Positions 41,835-53,786 are shown, counted from the stretch's first letter. The stretch: 64,000 bases of DNA from Eucalyptus grandis (GCF_016545825.1 NC_052614.1:10434559-10498558), one strand, 5' to 3'. Made by a program: numbers and translations. Notes: generated by a model not told the origin, from the sequence alone.

Positions 41835-43190
41835 AAAGAAACATGCTGGCAGCTGAAGACAATGCAAAATGCTGCGAGTCACTAAATTATAACATAGAGA
41901 ACAGACAACGGCACCGGGAGAGTTAAACCAACGGCTTGCTTCTGTTGATGGGGGGCCAAACTAAGTTAATGCTCTTAAGGTAAACCAACACAAGGAAGAA
42001 CAGAACTATGACCAGCGCAGACTCACAAAGTACTTAACCTTCTGTTTTAGTCGGAGAGCTTGGTGGTATGGTAGTTCCAAATGCAAGGAATCCCATTTAA
42101 GGAAGTGGTGCTTTTCCTATTTGACTCCTATCATTCTGGAGGATGATTGAAGTGTATAGATATTGGTTCTCATACATGGCTCTTCTTCTAGATAATCTGC
42201 ACAGATTGGGGACCGGAAATGTCCATCAGTTATTCATCAAAACAGATGGTCAACTTCTGTATGATTTACATGTTATGCTGTCGTAACTCCTGTCACTAAT
42301 TATTGCAATCTTTCTCGAGGTGAACCAAATTTAATAGATTGTTAAGACAGGATGAAGGCTAGGAATGCTCCTACTCAGCGTGAGCTTTCCCGAGCCTTTC
42401 CGATCGAAACTTGGATTTTCAATTAGATAATGCAATAAAACAAAACTTGAAGTCGCCACTAATTTATTATGGGGTGATTAGAAATCAAACAAGTAAGATG
42501 TGGAAGTCTACCTTACTTCTACGAATCATAGATTATAAATATGGAGACCGGCAGGTACCTTTCCTCTTTATGTAACCTTTCTGCGTACTATTTTTTCGTG
42601 AGTCTTATACCTAAATCACTAGTAGGTGAAAGTGGTCATGCGTGGTGCGCAAATAATGAAGATGACAGCCCATGATCAATGGGGTAAATAAATTGCAAAA
42701 AAATGGAAAAAACGCGCCAAGCAAGCTTAAGCGAAGCTCATTATCAAGCCTTGGGACGTGCCCTACGCACTAGGAATCAAAAGGTGAAGACGCAACGATA
42801 CAATCTATGCATGGCCTATATTAGCCGCCTAAGACGCGAATGACTGCGCAAGAATAATCTAATTAACGCATTTTATTGCTATGATGCAAAACTATCTAAC
42901 TCGCAACCTAATCTAGATCTTTGTCGGATTTTCTTAATCTAACTCTCTTGGCTATTTCAAAGTTAGCCTCCTAAAACGATTATATGGCCAAAAATCTTGA
43001 AAATCAAACTTAGATTCTAAGGACATATTACTCCCGAAACGACTTGTGACATGCGTTACTAAATGAAATGAACATTTTTTTTTTATCAAGTAGAATTAAA
43101 CATGAGTGAATTATATAACTAAAATGCAATCCATATGAGATATTAATTAATTTTCGAAAGTCCTTCCTCATCTTATTAATATGCATGAAT
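41835..43190. other. Downstream flank of the ET gene, no gene seen
   Basis: Probable ET 3' untranslated region followed by AT-rich intergenic DNA. No ORF with a recognisable domain. Confidence 0.45.
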
Positions 43191-43193
43191 GAA

Positions 43194-43721
43194 ACTAGCC
43201 CTGAAAACATGCCCTGAATTAAATCCTAGGTATAGGTCCAGCCTAAGGACTTTAAACAAAGGCCATGATTATCGGAGCCCCCGTTCCACATAAATAAAAC
43301 GGAAGGGTTAACCGCGGGGGGATTTGTAACCAAATTTGGAAAACACCCCTCGCTTGATCATAGCTCTGCTGAGGTAGGACTTTAAACTGCTCCCCCAAGC
43401 CCATGCGGGTAAACCACTGGGTATGAAGTTCTATCCTGGGGACTCCCAAAAACCCCAAGGAACAAGGAGGCCGCCTCCAATGAAGACAACAGGGGGAATA
43501 GAAGCCCCCTAGGTGGGCCGAGGAGGGACCTCCCCAAGTTATGATCCAGCCTAAGGACCTTAAACAAAGGCCGTGGTTATCGGAGCCCCCGTTCCACGTA
43601 AATAAAACGAAAGTCTTAACCGCGGGGGAATTTGTAACCAAATTTGGAAAACACCCCCCGGCCTGATCATAGCTTTGCTGCACTAGCCCTGAAAACATGC
43701 CCTGAATTAAATCCTAGGTAT
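43194..43721. repeat. Nested direct repeats
   Basis: An outer exact 40-base direct repeat (starting ACTAGCCCTGAAAACATG) lies at 43194-43233 and 43682-43721. Inside it, a ~135-base segment starting TCCAGCCTAAGGAC occurs at 43237-43371 and again, slightly diverged, at 43545-43680 (308-base offset). The middle part, 43372-43544, is single copy and G/C-rich. The 148-codon minus-strand ORF across it simply translates the repeats. The arrangement suggests a duplicated insertion or an LTR-bounded fragment; no known family recognised. Confidence 0.7.
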
Positions 43722-44339
43722 GAAAAGACCTTCTATTATGTATAGACTAAAATGCTATACGATGAACGTTAATAATATGAAAAAGAAGAAGAAGATGCAA
43801 TCTTGACTGATGCAGTTGAAAAAAGCAGGTTCAATGTTTCATATCAAATACACACAAAATATCAGGATTCAAGTAAGAGCAATCAAAATTATTATTAGTA
43901 TTCATTCTTGATATAACAACGCTTCATATGGGCAGAGATCTCGATTCCTCATACATGAAATTTGCAAATTTCCCTATTTGCTCTCCTAGATTTGTTTTTG
44001 GGGTTTTCTTGTTTTTTAACAAAGATGCAATCCAAAGTTACTAACATGTAAGGTGTGATTTTTCTATCCTTTCGAGTTTATAATATAGACCTAAGGATAT
44101 AAATGTGAAGATATTGCAATTAATTGATAATTTGATCTAAATGCAAATGCAATCACATCTGACGATACGAACTAGAGTGACTTAACAAGATGTAAAATCA
44201 AATTCTACGACTTTCTACGGCTCCGTTCGAGAAAATGCACGAATCCAGAACATAGAAAACAAATCAATGCAAAATAAAAATGAAAAATCTGAACATGCAA
44301 TCGACCCTAAATCTTAAATTGGAAAAGAAACACGACCTG

Positions 44340-44845
44340 CAGGGACGAGAGGAGTCGGTGTCTAGGACGGGCGGTTGGGGGGCGGCTCGGGAGCCACGAG
44401 ACACGATTCGGTCCGACCGAACGGCGCCCGCTCCATCGGCACGAGAGCATCCACAGAGGCGGCAGCGATGGGCTGTACGACGGTGGTGGCAGCCGGCGAC
44501 GACGGAACGGAGCAGCCCGAGTCGGCGGTGAGTCCCCCGGTGACGTCTCGGAGGTTCGCCGGCGGTGCACTCGCACGGTTTAGCGAAGCGGAATTGGCCG
44601 ACAGAGATGGTGGCGTTTGGCCTTCGGCGACGGTGGGAAAATCACTGAACATGGAGGGAGGTCCGGCGGAGCATTTGGATTATAGATTCCGTGACTGCCG
44701 GTCTCGTTCTTGGAAAATGTTCGTTTACCCCTCCCCCATCTTTCTCTATGTTTTCCTTCTTCGAATCTCCACCGTATCGCTCCCGAATCCACCGCATGAG
44801 ATTCCAATCAATTTCCGCCGAAATCGAGTCTCGTAAGATTGAAAT
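44340..44845. other. GC-rich block of unknown nature
   Basis: Sharply GC-rich compared with both sides, open in several frames on both strands. On the minus strand it reads like a leader or exon ending near CTGCAG/GTCGTG at 44336-44345. The longest frames (153 codons plus, 104 minus) have no recognisable domain. Candidates are a captured gene fragment, a retroelement leader or a lost first exon. Confidence 0.3.
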
Positions 44846-44959
44846 GATTTGCGAATTTTCCTCGCCTATGCAATTTTGTTGCAATAAATTATGTAAAGCA
44901 CAGGCTCGTGCGGCAATTGATTTGAAAAATATAATCAATATCACAAAAAATCTCAAATT

Positions 44960-45291
44960 AATACATTTATAAGAAATTTATCCAAATTAATTTTTTGACT
45001 ACCAAGAACCTAAAATTTGGTACATAATTTACCATCGATTAGTTTCTGTTAAATTTTACTGTCTAATTACTAAGTTAAATAATACGTAGTAGTTAATGAA
45101 TGTATTAATTTAGAGTTTTACTCTCTGTTTATCATAGGCATAGTAGTTGTGGTTTTTCATGGTATTAATTCAATTTAACGAAAATAAATGGATGGTAAAA
45201 TTGTCACGAATGTACCAATTTGAGATTTTTATGGTTAAAAAATTATTTTGGAGTAAATTTATGATAAGTGTATTAATTTGGATTTTTCATG
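44960..45291. repeat. AT-rich dispersed repeat, copy A
   Basis: Shares ordered blocks with 49735-50030, for example AAATTTATCCAAATTAATTT here and AAATTTTTCCAAATTAATTT there, and similar ATTTTTATGGTTA and GAGTAAATTTAT blocks. Noncoding. The hAT-type MITE sits at its right end. Confidence 0.5.
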
Positions 45292-45299
45292 GTATTAAT

Positions 45300-46092
45300 T
45301 AGGGGTGTGCATAGAAATCAGAAACTGCTAGAACCAGACCTCATCGGCCCGGAACCGATGATTCTCATGGGGACAAGTTTAGTTCCTAGTTCCAATTTAC
45401 TAGAACTAGTGAATATGGTTTCGTTCCTAATTCTAAGCGTGGAGTTGCCCACCCACCCACCCAGATCAAATTGATGTGTGTGTACTACTCTGAAGTTGCG
45501 ATACTTATTGAAAGAGCTCGACATTGTTTAGTTGGATCAACACATGTATTCAAATTAATTTTTTCAAGTACACTGTTCTTTTATAAAGGTGATGGATTCA
45601 TGTTCATCTTCCTAGTAATTAGAAGTAGATATGCTTGCTCCGTCAAACTACTTTAGCCCTTATCATGTCAACCTATCAATACATCCCCTAGTTGTCGGGT
45701 AAATCTTGGCGAAGAACAAGCCAAGCAGTAGGATGAAAGTATGGCATGGTCACTCACCATCTGTATTGCGATCCAAATGAAATTGACAAGTCTTGCACCA
45801 ATTCCAAATGAAACTCACAATTTCAGGTGTTTTTGGAGACGCTTGCGGGAATCTGTCATGGAAGACATTGACTACCTATGTGGCCATTGAAACTGCATGG
45901 ACCATGCCCTTCTTGCATTGGTTGATGAAGTCCAAGGTAATAGAGGAACCAGACCGAATCAGCAGTCTAGTTCTCAGGTGAATCAATGGAACTAACAAGC
46001 GATTCCTAGTTTTGATTTTTCAAAATTGATCTTTAGTGGACGGTTCTCGATTTTAAGGTGGAAACTGTCCATTCAGATAATGCTCACCCCTA
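45300..46092. mobile_element. Non-autonomous hAT-type MITE, complete, with 8-bp target-site duplication
   Basis: The left end is TAGGGGTGTGCAT and the right end, read on the opposite strand, is TAGGGGTGAGCAT, a 13-base terminal inverted repeat with one mismatch. It is flanked by GTATTAAT (45292-45299) and GTATTAAC (46093-46100), an 8-base target-site duplication with one change. TIR sequence and 8-bp duplication are diagnostic of hAT elements. The 793-bp interior has no transposase-like ORF, so movement must have depended on an enzyme encoded elsewhere. Confidence 0.85.
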
Positions 46093-46210
46093 GTATTAAC
46101 CCTAGAAAAATAAGTTTTTTTTAGGTCTTTGAGTTTCCCTTGCACGTCAAACTATTTGTCGGGCTGTAAATGCTATTCCTAAATTTAAATGTCCCCAATA
46201 ACTAGATGCA

Positions 46211-46855
46211 ATGAGGAATGTGATAATGTGCGCAACTAATATTTTGCTTAGAGATCTGACTCTCTCGATATTGATGAGTTTGGTCCCTATTTTCCTTATG
46301 AATAGAGCGAGAAGATCTTTATTTGAATATTTAGGTGTCGACACCATCAAGTGCCTCCTGAACTTTCATCTTCAATGGTCCATGATGAGGATTAACGACA
46401 TTGATTGTGGCGTAGACAGAAATCAACCTTTCTCAGAACTTCATCATGCGATGAACGATGACGGGTTACGTTGCTGTCTTTTTCATCTGTTGGACCATGG
46501 CACGCGACCAAGACGGAACACCTCGCACGAAGAAAGGCGGTATCGGACTGCTAATGATGATCGGGACGAGTCTGTACATGTCAAACGTGCCAGGGAGAGA
46601 GAGAGAGAGAGGGTTAATCTTGAGGTAGCAAAGTCCATCTTGTTTACGGATCTCAAGTCCGGACATCGTTCTCCCTTCACGGTGCGTTGCACTTGCAGAG
46701 AAGGGTGGATGCACACGTACTTTGCCACCAAGATATGGCCGAAACGCAGCGTCCTCTCGTGGCCTTTCGCGTCTGGCAACAGGTGCGAGCCATCATTCTT
46801 CATTGACCCCTTAAGAGATTTTGAGGAATCACTACTAATGACTCTAAAAGTTTAA
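46211..46855 (+). other. 214-codon ORF, probably not a gene
   Basis: An open frame starting at an ATG at 46211 and crossing a GA microsatellite (46594-46611, giving RERERER). I recognise no domain, signal peptide or membrane pattern. Overlapping minus-strand ORFs of 82 and 106 codons exist. It may be chance or a decayed fragment. Confidence 0.2.
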
Positions 46856-46859
46856 CATA

Positions 46860-49190
46860 TTATTCTAACACTTCTCTTCACATATGGATTAAACTTTAAT
46901 CTTAATCTAAAGAGTGAAAATGTCTGAAAACTCATGGAATATGCGTCCGATACTATGCAAAATGCCATGTGAGATCATTTCGAAATTGAAGCTATTGAAT
47001 GAAGAAGATGTGATTTAATATTCAATTATTTTAAGACACTCTGATATCTGAAGATCCAAGAATGACGAGCTGAGCACGGCAGCTCCATTGACAATGTCAA
47101 GAGATTCGAGAATCACGGGCGAAACACTTTAAAGTTACTAATAGTAATAGCCACCTTGAGTAGGACGAAAGATGATAATGTGTTTCTTCTGAAACATGTC
47201 TTCTTTTTGGGGAAACCTCAAAAAGCTTGTGTTCCCCAAGTAACGTAAGCGATTACGTTAGCAGACAGCACTTGGCATTTATGAAATTGCATAATTTAAA
47301 CTCCTTTGTACACTTCTCAAAACGCTCGATTTAACTCATCACTAGCATCATAGCAAATCTATAACCTAAGTAGTGCCGATACCATCAAGCGATAGGTGAC
47401 TCGACATGATATAATATAATGACATATTGTTTCTAAAAAAATAGAAAATTTTAACACGTTCGGACACGTTATATATTAAAATATATATTTATATATAATA
47501 AATTATTATTTTTATGATTATTTAAATAAAATTAATCTATTCAAATTCACAAATAAATAAATAATAAATAATAAAATAGAATGAATTTACAATATAAACA
47601 TTAATCTATGATTTGTTAATATTATTCGTTATTTTAATTTGACAAATTCAATTCAATTTCAATAATTCATAAAACTTTGAGGAAAAAAATAAGTAATTCA
47701 AATTCTGAACTCAAATATTGGAGTGCGTAAGAAGAGAAAAGAAAATTTTCCATTTCTTATTTTTATTATTTTTATTTTTTAAAATATTTACATTTTGATC
47801 ACTCATTTAGTAAAAATTGTTAGAATTGACCTCGTGTATGTTGAAATTCCAAACTCAAGTGTCGGAAAGTATCGATAGAATAGATTGGGTATTGGATTTT
47901 CCAACATGTGTTAATTGAAAGTATCGAGAGAGTAGATCGGGTATTGGATTTTCCAACATGTGTTGACTAAGTATTGGACATGTGTCGGAGTATCCGATAT
48001 TACAGGAAGGCTTCAACAGAGTGTCGATACTTCATAGTCTATAAGTTATCCGCACTTCGCTATTGAAATGCGACTATTACTCTTTCCGTGATTTCAAAAA
48101 AAAAAAAAAAAACCTCGAAATTTCTTAAGGCAAAGACGATGCTCGCGACATGACTTGAGATTGTTTAAAGTGGAAAATGCACGCGGTTGGGGAACTCGAA
48201 TTGGTTTTTTTTCTTTTTTTTTCTTTTTTGGGTCGAATTGTGTATATATTTTGAAGCGTCCTAAAATGGACGATGTTTATTTGTGGTCAAGGAGGAAGAT
48301 GAACTGATCTTCTGCTACACCACAAAAAAGATAAAGAAAATAAAAAATACATATAATATTAATAATGATGGCATCAAAGAAGGTGAAGAAGCCATAAACT
48401 TTTTTTTTTTTAAATAAATATTAAAATTCCCTCTTGCTCAATTAGTTTTATCACATTCCACACCCACGAGTGATACCATGGGCTATGATTTTTTTTTTTT
48501 TTTTTTGGGGTCGAAATACTATGTGCTATGCTCAGCTGACTAAACAGCTTATTTTTAATTTTAACTTTTGTGTCACGCAGTTAAAGGATATCATCATTTA
48601 CATGTTTACTTGACATGGAGTTACACTTTTTTTTTTTTTTTTTTTTACACTTCAATAGTAGAGAAACGAATAAAAAAAAATATTGGTATCCACGTGTATT
48701 AAATAAGACCCGGAGTCAAAAATTATGTGAATGGTCCCGGATATGAGAATGTACGACTCGATGAGGCGAATCAAACCTTTCCATGGCGTAGAGATTACCA
48801 AGCATTTTCATTATTATCTATTAGCAACAAAATAATTCATATATTTTGAAAGAGACTTGGATGAAGGATGCAATAACATTCTATCCCGACTTTTTTTTTT
48901 TTTTTGGGTGGACCCACAGCGTACATTTTTGTCATTGCTCGTGGTCCTACTGTAGAACCTATGGCTAAAATACCCGTACAAGGGGATATAGGACCAACAG
49001 CTAACTCACATATTTTTTGTAACTATTCAGTGCAAATAAGAAATCTAGCCAAGTGACCATCACTTGGCCCACTCGTGATGCGCACACACTCGACGCGTGC
49101 CTCGACACCATTTGTGGATTAAATAATAAATGTAGCCAAGTGAGTTTATCCTAGTTTTATAGTGCTAGGGAAGAATAGACAAGAAAGGAT
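46860..49190. other. AT-rich intergenic region
   Basis: Strongly AT-rich, with long T tracts near 48490, 48632 and 48892 and the small duplication at 47869-47972. No ORF of note. Confidence 0.5.
47869..47972. repeat. 52-bp tandem duplication
   Basis: GTATCGATAGAATAGATTGG at 47869 recurs as GTATCGAGAGAGTAGATCGG at 47921. The following GTATTGGATTTTCCAACATG is identical in both. Two copies, period 52. Confidence 0.75.
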
Positions 49191-49204
49191 TGAATTCTTT
49201 TAAC

Positions 49205-49465
49205 CCTCTAGCATTGGCGTAGTTGGTAAGATGTTGGAGGGATTTCCAACCTAAAAAGAGCTACCCATTTGAATCTTACAAATTAAGTATGAACTTCTTC
49301 AAGTGTTCAAACTGCTCTCTATCAAGACCATGTGCACATGTCTGAAGGTTTACGAGACTTGTAGGATATTTCTCGGCTCTTCAAATAGTCGGCTTTTACA
49401 TCCGTGACCTTGAATCATCTTTTCATTAAGTCTTCTAGAACTAGACATTGGCTAGACATTGGCTT
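49205..49465 (+). mobile_element. Possible tRNA-derived SINE
   Basis: TGGCGTAGTTGG at 49215-49226 fits the pol III A box consensus TRGCNNAGYNGG at every position. About 40 bases on, CATTTGAATCT at 49266-49276 is a degenerate B box (four mismatches). TTGGA and TCCAA could form an anticodon-like stem between them, but the loop is short and no acceptor stem forms, so this is not a working tRNA. The 3' limit is a guess. Confidence 0.4.
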
Positions 49466-49734
49466 TGATGTGTGGCGAGTTATAAATAACTACATCCAGC
49501 ATTCTCCCCATGCAATCTCTGTTACTATGCATATGAGAAAAGGTCAATAACGCTCGAATCTCCAATTTACTTTTAGTCCTTTAGGAGGGGGCAGCAGAGC
49601 ATCTTATATTTTAAACGCTTGATTTCGACGCGATAACTTTTTTAAATGTTCAATCAAACAATTTATGGGACTTTCAAGATGATTAAACGTTAGATCCTAA
49701 AGATTAATTTTTTATATATTTTTTATTGATTAAT

Positions 49735-50030
49735 ATCACCGATACATTTATGATAAATTTTTCCAAATTAATTTTTCAACCACAAAAATCTTCAGATTTG
49801 TACATTTGTAACAAATTTAACGATAAAATTTAACATAAAAAAACTACAAACTGATATACTTAAATTAATATATTTATCAATTGTCACATGTAATTCAAAT
49901 TAGTAATTTGACAATAAAATTTAATAGAAATTAATGGAGGTAAATTTGTTATAAATACATCAATTTAAGATTTTTTATAGTTACAAAATTAATTTAGAGC
50001 AAATTTATATCGGAATTTTTCATTGTATTG
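49735..50030. repeat. AT-rich dispersed repeat, copy B
   Basis: Second copy of the noncoding family at 44960-45291, sharing the same blocks in the same order. It lies just upstream of the serine acetyltransferase promoter. Confidence 0.5.
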
Positions 50031-50120
50031 ATCATTTTTTTCTATCGAGGATTTTTATTACCATTGACGTGCCCATGCAATGATGCAATGAAGAATTTAC
50101 ATTTCCGAGTGGACTGAAAA

Positions 50121-50141
50121 TATATATATTTTTATATATAT

Positions 50142-50192
<51 letters not shown>

Positions 50193-50207
50193 TATATATA
50201 CACATAT
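50121..50207. repeat. Compound TA/CA microsatellite in the SERAT promoter
   Basis: (CA)n at about 50142-50160 is followed by (TA)n to about 50189, within 150-220 bases of the serine acetyltransferase ATG. Its position means it could double as a TATA-rich core promoter and is likely to vary in length between alleles. Confidence 0.8.
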
Positions 50208-50337
50208 ATGTTTGCTCGAGGCCTCCACATCATCAGGAAGCTAAATCCATTAAGTAGCGGCCGAGGCCTCCGGTCGTTCCCTCGATTCTCTCCCACAAAA
50301 TCCTCAAGCCCTCCGCGCCACCGCCACCGCCACCGCC

Positions 50338-51834
50338 ATGCCGGCCAGCGAGCTCCGCCCGCAGACGGCGGCGGCCACCCAGCCACCGCCGCAGCCGCAC
50401 CAGCCGTCGGACTACGAGAGGGAGGAGGAGGAGTTCGTGTGGACGCAGATAAAGGCGGAGGCCCGGCGGGACGCGGAGTCGGAGCCGGCGCTGGCGAGCT
50501 TCCTCTACTCGACGGTGCTCTCCCACTCCTCCCTCGCGCGGTCCCTCTCCTTCCACCTCGGCAACAAGCTCTGCTCCTCCACCCTCCTCTCCACCCTCCT
50601 CTACGACCTCTTCCTCAGCGCCTTCTCCTCCGACCACCCCCTCCGCGCCGCCACCGTCGCCGACCTCCGCGCCGCCCGCGCCCGCGACCCCGCCTGCGTC
50701 TCCTTCTCCCACTGCCTCCTCAACTACAAGGGCTTCCTCGCGTGCCAGGTTAGGGATCGCGATTTCGTCGATCGCGATTTCGCCGTCTCCGCAATTCGCG
50801 TGTCGTTAGATTGAGGCCGATGATTTTCCTGCACTGCTTCTTGGGCGTGATTTACGAGATCAATCTGATTCCAATTTTTTTGTCTTTTTTTGTATTTGGT
50901 GAAATTTCGGGTTTGGAATAGTGAAGTGAGGGGTGACCTGGATTGTAGGATTAGAATATTCAGGGTTCAATTTTAGTTTCTTTTTCTCGTGTACAAGTCA
51001 ATGCGAGGCGATAATTAAGCTAAGCTATCTTTTCATTGGGTATATAGAATAGGGTCTTCTTGATTGATGCGACTGGAATTCGACTTGCAGATCTCCACTG
51101 AGGTTCTGCGTTTGAAGAGAGAGAAAGGGGGCGTTGGGGTATTAGGAGCTGTACCCACTTCCTATTTCCTTCCATTGTTGTTTCTGTGCGTGCAAGCTTG
51201 GATTTTTAGCTTGATGGAAGGCAATGAGAAATGATTTTGCTAATCTTTTGCCTGTGGCTTGACTTCGGGTTTTGTCCTGATAGTTGATTTAGAGAGGTGA
51301 AACAATGAGGGTGCTGATATTGTTGTTGTCTGCTCATACTAGGCACAACGAGTGGCGCATAAATTGTGGAATCAGTCGCGTCGGCCACTGGCACTTGCGC
51401 TTCAGTCTCGGATATCCGATGTCTTTGCCGTCGACATACACCCGGCTGCTAAAATCGGTAAAGGGGTCTTGTTCGATCATGCCACGGGAGTGGTGGTTGG
51501 TGAGACGGCCGTGATTGGGAACAACGTGTCCATTCTGCATCATGTTACGCTCGGCGGAACGGGCAAGGCAGGTGGCGATAGGCATCCTAAGATTGGGGAT
51601 GGGGTCCTGATTGGAGCGGGCGCGACGATACTAGGGAACGTGAAGATTGGAGAGGGAGCGAAGATTGGGGCTGGATCGGTCGTGCTGATCAACGTGCCGC
51701 CTAGGACAACTGCAGTGGGGAACCCGGCGAGGCTGGTGGGCGGAAAGGAGAAGCCAAAGGAGCACGAGGAGGTTCCTGGAGAGTCCATGGATCATACTTC
51801 CTTCATCTCCGAGTGGTCAGGTTATATAATTTAA
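50338..51834 (+). CDS. SERAT1;1: Serine O-acetyltransferase, cytosolic SERAT1;1/SAT5 type
   Basis: Makes O-acetylserine from serine and acetyl-CoA, the rate-limiting carbon-skeleton step of cysteine synthesis, and binds O-acetylserine(thiol)lyase in the cysteine synthase complex. Two exons, 50338-50748 and 51343-51834, join in phase for 300 residues. The start MPASELRPQ resembles Arabidopsis SERAT1;1, and no transit peptide is in frame (the in-frame ATG at 50188 soon meets TAA), so a cytosolic form is inferred. The helical N-terminal domain has FLYSTVLSHSSLARSLSFHL and RDPACVSFSHCLLNYKGFLA. The left-handed beta-helix carries DIHPAAKIGKG (D168) and DHATG (H183), the catalytic pair, then LHHVTLGGTGKAGGDRHP. 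The C-terminus ends SGYII; the terminal Ile is the residue that docks into the lyase. The intron is 594 bases. Confidence 0.95.
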
Positions 51835-53640
51835 CATGCCTGTTCTTTTTTTTTTGTGTGCGTGATGGTTCAGTTCGGATGATGGTGCGAATGTTGCTCG
51901 CCATGCCGCTTTAGCTGTCATGTTTGTTTATGTTGGCTAAGGAACATTGCGGTTCTTGTCGTGAGCCTTGGAACCGCATCCGTGTGTGTATGTATACCGT
52001 CAACTCCTTGTACCGATTCCCCGGCTTTAAATTACAATCGTCCTGGTTTGGGTTGCTGATAAGTCATTAAAAAATCGACCGCGAGAATCAGGTTCTACTC
52101 TTCTCATGTGATATGGGATATATAATTGGGCGCCCTTAAACTTGCCGATTCCGTGTTACATTCAAATTTCGAGTTGCTTTGCAGTATTGAATTGCTAAAG
52201 TTCGAGATTGGGTTTGCTTTTGTATGCATTGCTGACATGACACCGATTGTTCTCCCTCGGAAAAGTACTTTTGGGCCGGCTTTTTGACCTTCGCACTGCC
52301 GAATCGTTGACCCATGAAAGGCATTTTTAACGCAAAGTAGCAGCAGATGATTCTATAGCTTTGAAGTGCCTTTAGCTCGCCCTGCATCACGCTGCCTATT
52401 CTGCATCTGCTGAGAAGCCACCTGGGCTTTTAAAATCAAGCTCCGCAAAGCCCCCGGAGCTATCGAAAAGGGGCAACGCGTGCGTACTTCGAAGTTGACC
52501 TTCGTACAGGGGACGCGATGCGGAGTCTAGTCATCGAACCGTGGGGGCATGCCTTTGCTCGAATGAATTAATTTAGAGCCTGGTCAGAGGCTCTGAGCGA
52601 GTCTCTGGTGATGACACGAGAAATCTTGAACTACTGATGGTTTTAGCCCATCGTTCATCTGCCGAAAAGAAAAAGGACAGAAAAAAAGGAGTCGAATGAA
52701 CATGGATATTCTTGATTTTGACCAAGAGTTGATGAAAACATTTAATTTCAGACTGCCTTTCCTTTTTGAAATAATTAGTCATTGAAAAACGTTTTTATTA
52801 TCGACAACAATTCATGTCTAGAATATTTTATGAATAATGAATTTTTTAAATTTATTTATTTTTGTAAGTGATTATTTATAGGAAATTTTTTTAAATAATT
52901 CATTTTTCCGAAAAAATAATTGGAGAGCTTTTGTGTGTTTACTTGTGTTCATCGGTAGGCTGGATGTGGGCTGTCATTTTGCTTCTTGAATTTGTCACCA
53001 GGAACCAAGAAAAAGCCCAGCCCATTGCATCCGAGACCCACTCCCCCAAAAATAAAATAAAAATCGACTCACAACCTTCGAACGTCTGAAAAATTGTCTA
53101 ACCTCTTTGCACGTAGAACAAGGATGACACTACCCTGCACACGTCCAAAAAAAAAACACAAAAGCCCAACCTTTTACTGGTTGGATAGAAATGACATTCG
53201 TCGCAAATTCCACCTGCTCATGTTAAATCTCATGTGTCATTCTGTGTGACTCTCTTTACTAACATGCATAATGAACCAGATTAATCACAACAAGAATGGT
53301 GTTTTTCGTACAAAATGCATGATTTAGCTCACCATGCACGTTGGCACAATGAGACATGTAGGATGCGTATGGTAATTTAATTATGCAAGAATGGAAGGAA
53401 GTTGTTTCATATTTACCTGGTTGCATTGTTTTTATTGCAAGCAAGCTTTCTTTAATATTGCTTGAAAGATTGTGATATTTTAAGAAAATTTTGAAGTAGG
53501 CCTTCGAGCTTATAAGTGCGTTTAGCGTGAGAGAAAATACTCAGTTTTAAAAATGAAAATGAAAATGTTCTCTTTCCTTTGGAATTAAATTGTTGAAAAA
53601 GTCCATATTAATTTTAGTCCCTCCATATATATATATAGTT
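51835..53640. other. Downstream flank of SERAT and intergenic DNA
   Basis: SERAT 3' untranslated region at the start, then AT-rich sequence. A relic of the dispersed transposon family also found near 4740 lies at about 52740-52930 (AATAATTAGTCATTGAAAAA, CGACAACAATTCATG). No gene seen. Confidence 0.45.
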
Positions 53641-53670
53641 TTCCATTCACTTTTATTTACGTGGACATCA

Positions 53671-53786
53671 AGAAAGATAGTGGGTCCATTTAAGATAGTG
53701 AGGATGAGAAATTCTTCCGTGATTATTGAGAAAGATAGTGGGTCCATTTAAGATGGTAAGGATAAGAAATTCTTCCATGATCTTAG
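53671..53786. repeat. 58-bp tandem duplication
   Basis: AGAAAGATAGTGGGTCCATT occurs at 53671 and 53729. The two 58-base copies differ at several positions, so the event is older than the 50-bp duplication at 35514. Confidence 0.75.

Noticed and set aside
49211..49280. Functional tRNA gene
   Set aside because: A box is perfect, but no acceptor stem forms, the anticodon loop would be six bases and the B box is degenerate.
50233..50712. 159-codon minus-strand ORF opposite SERAT exon 1
   Set aside because: Gly/Glu/Val-rich shadow of a GC-rich coding exon whose plus-strand product is clearly serine acetyltransferase.
25853..51834. LpxA and serine acetyltransferase as parts of one pathway cluster
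   Set aside because: Both are left-handed beta-helix acyltransferases, but they are over 20 kb apart, on opposite strands, in different compartments and pathways; the proximity looks like chance.
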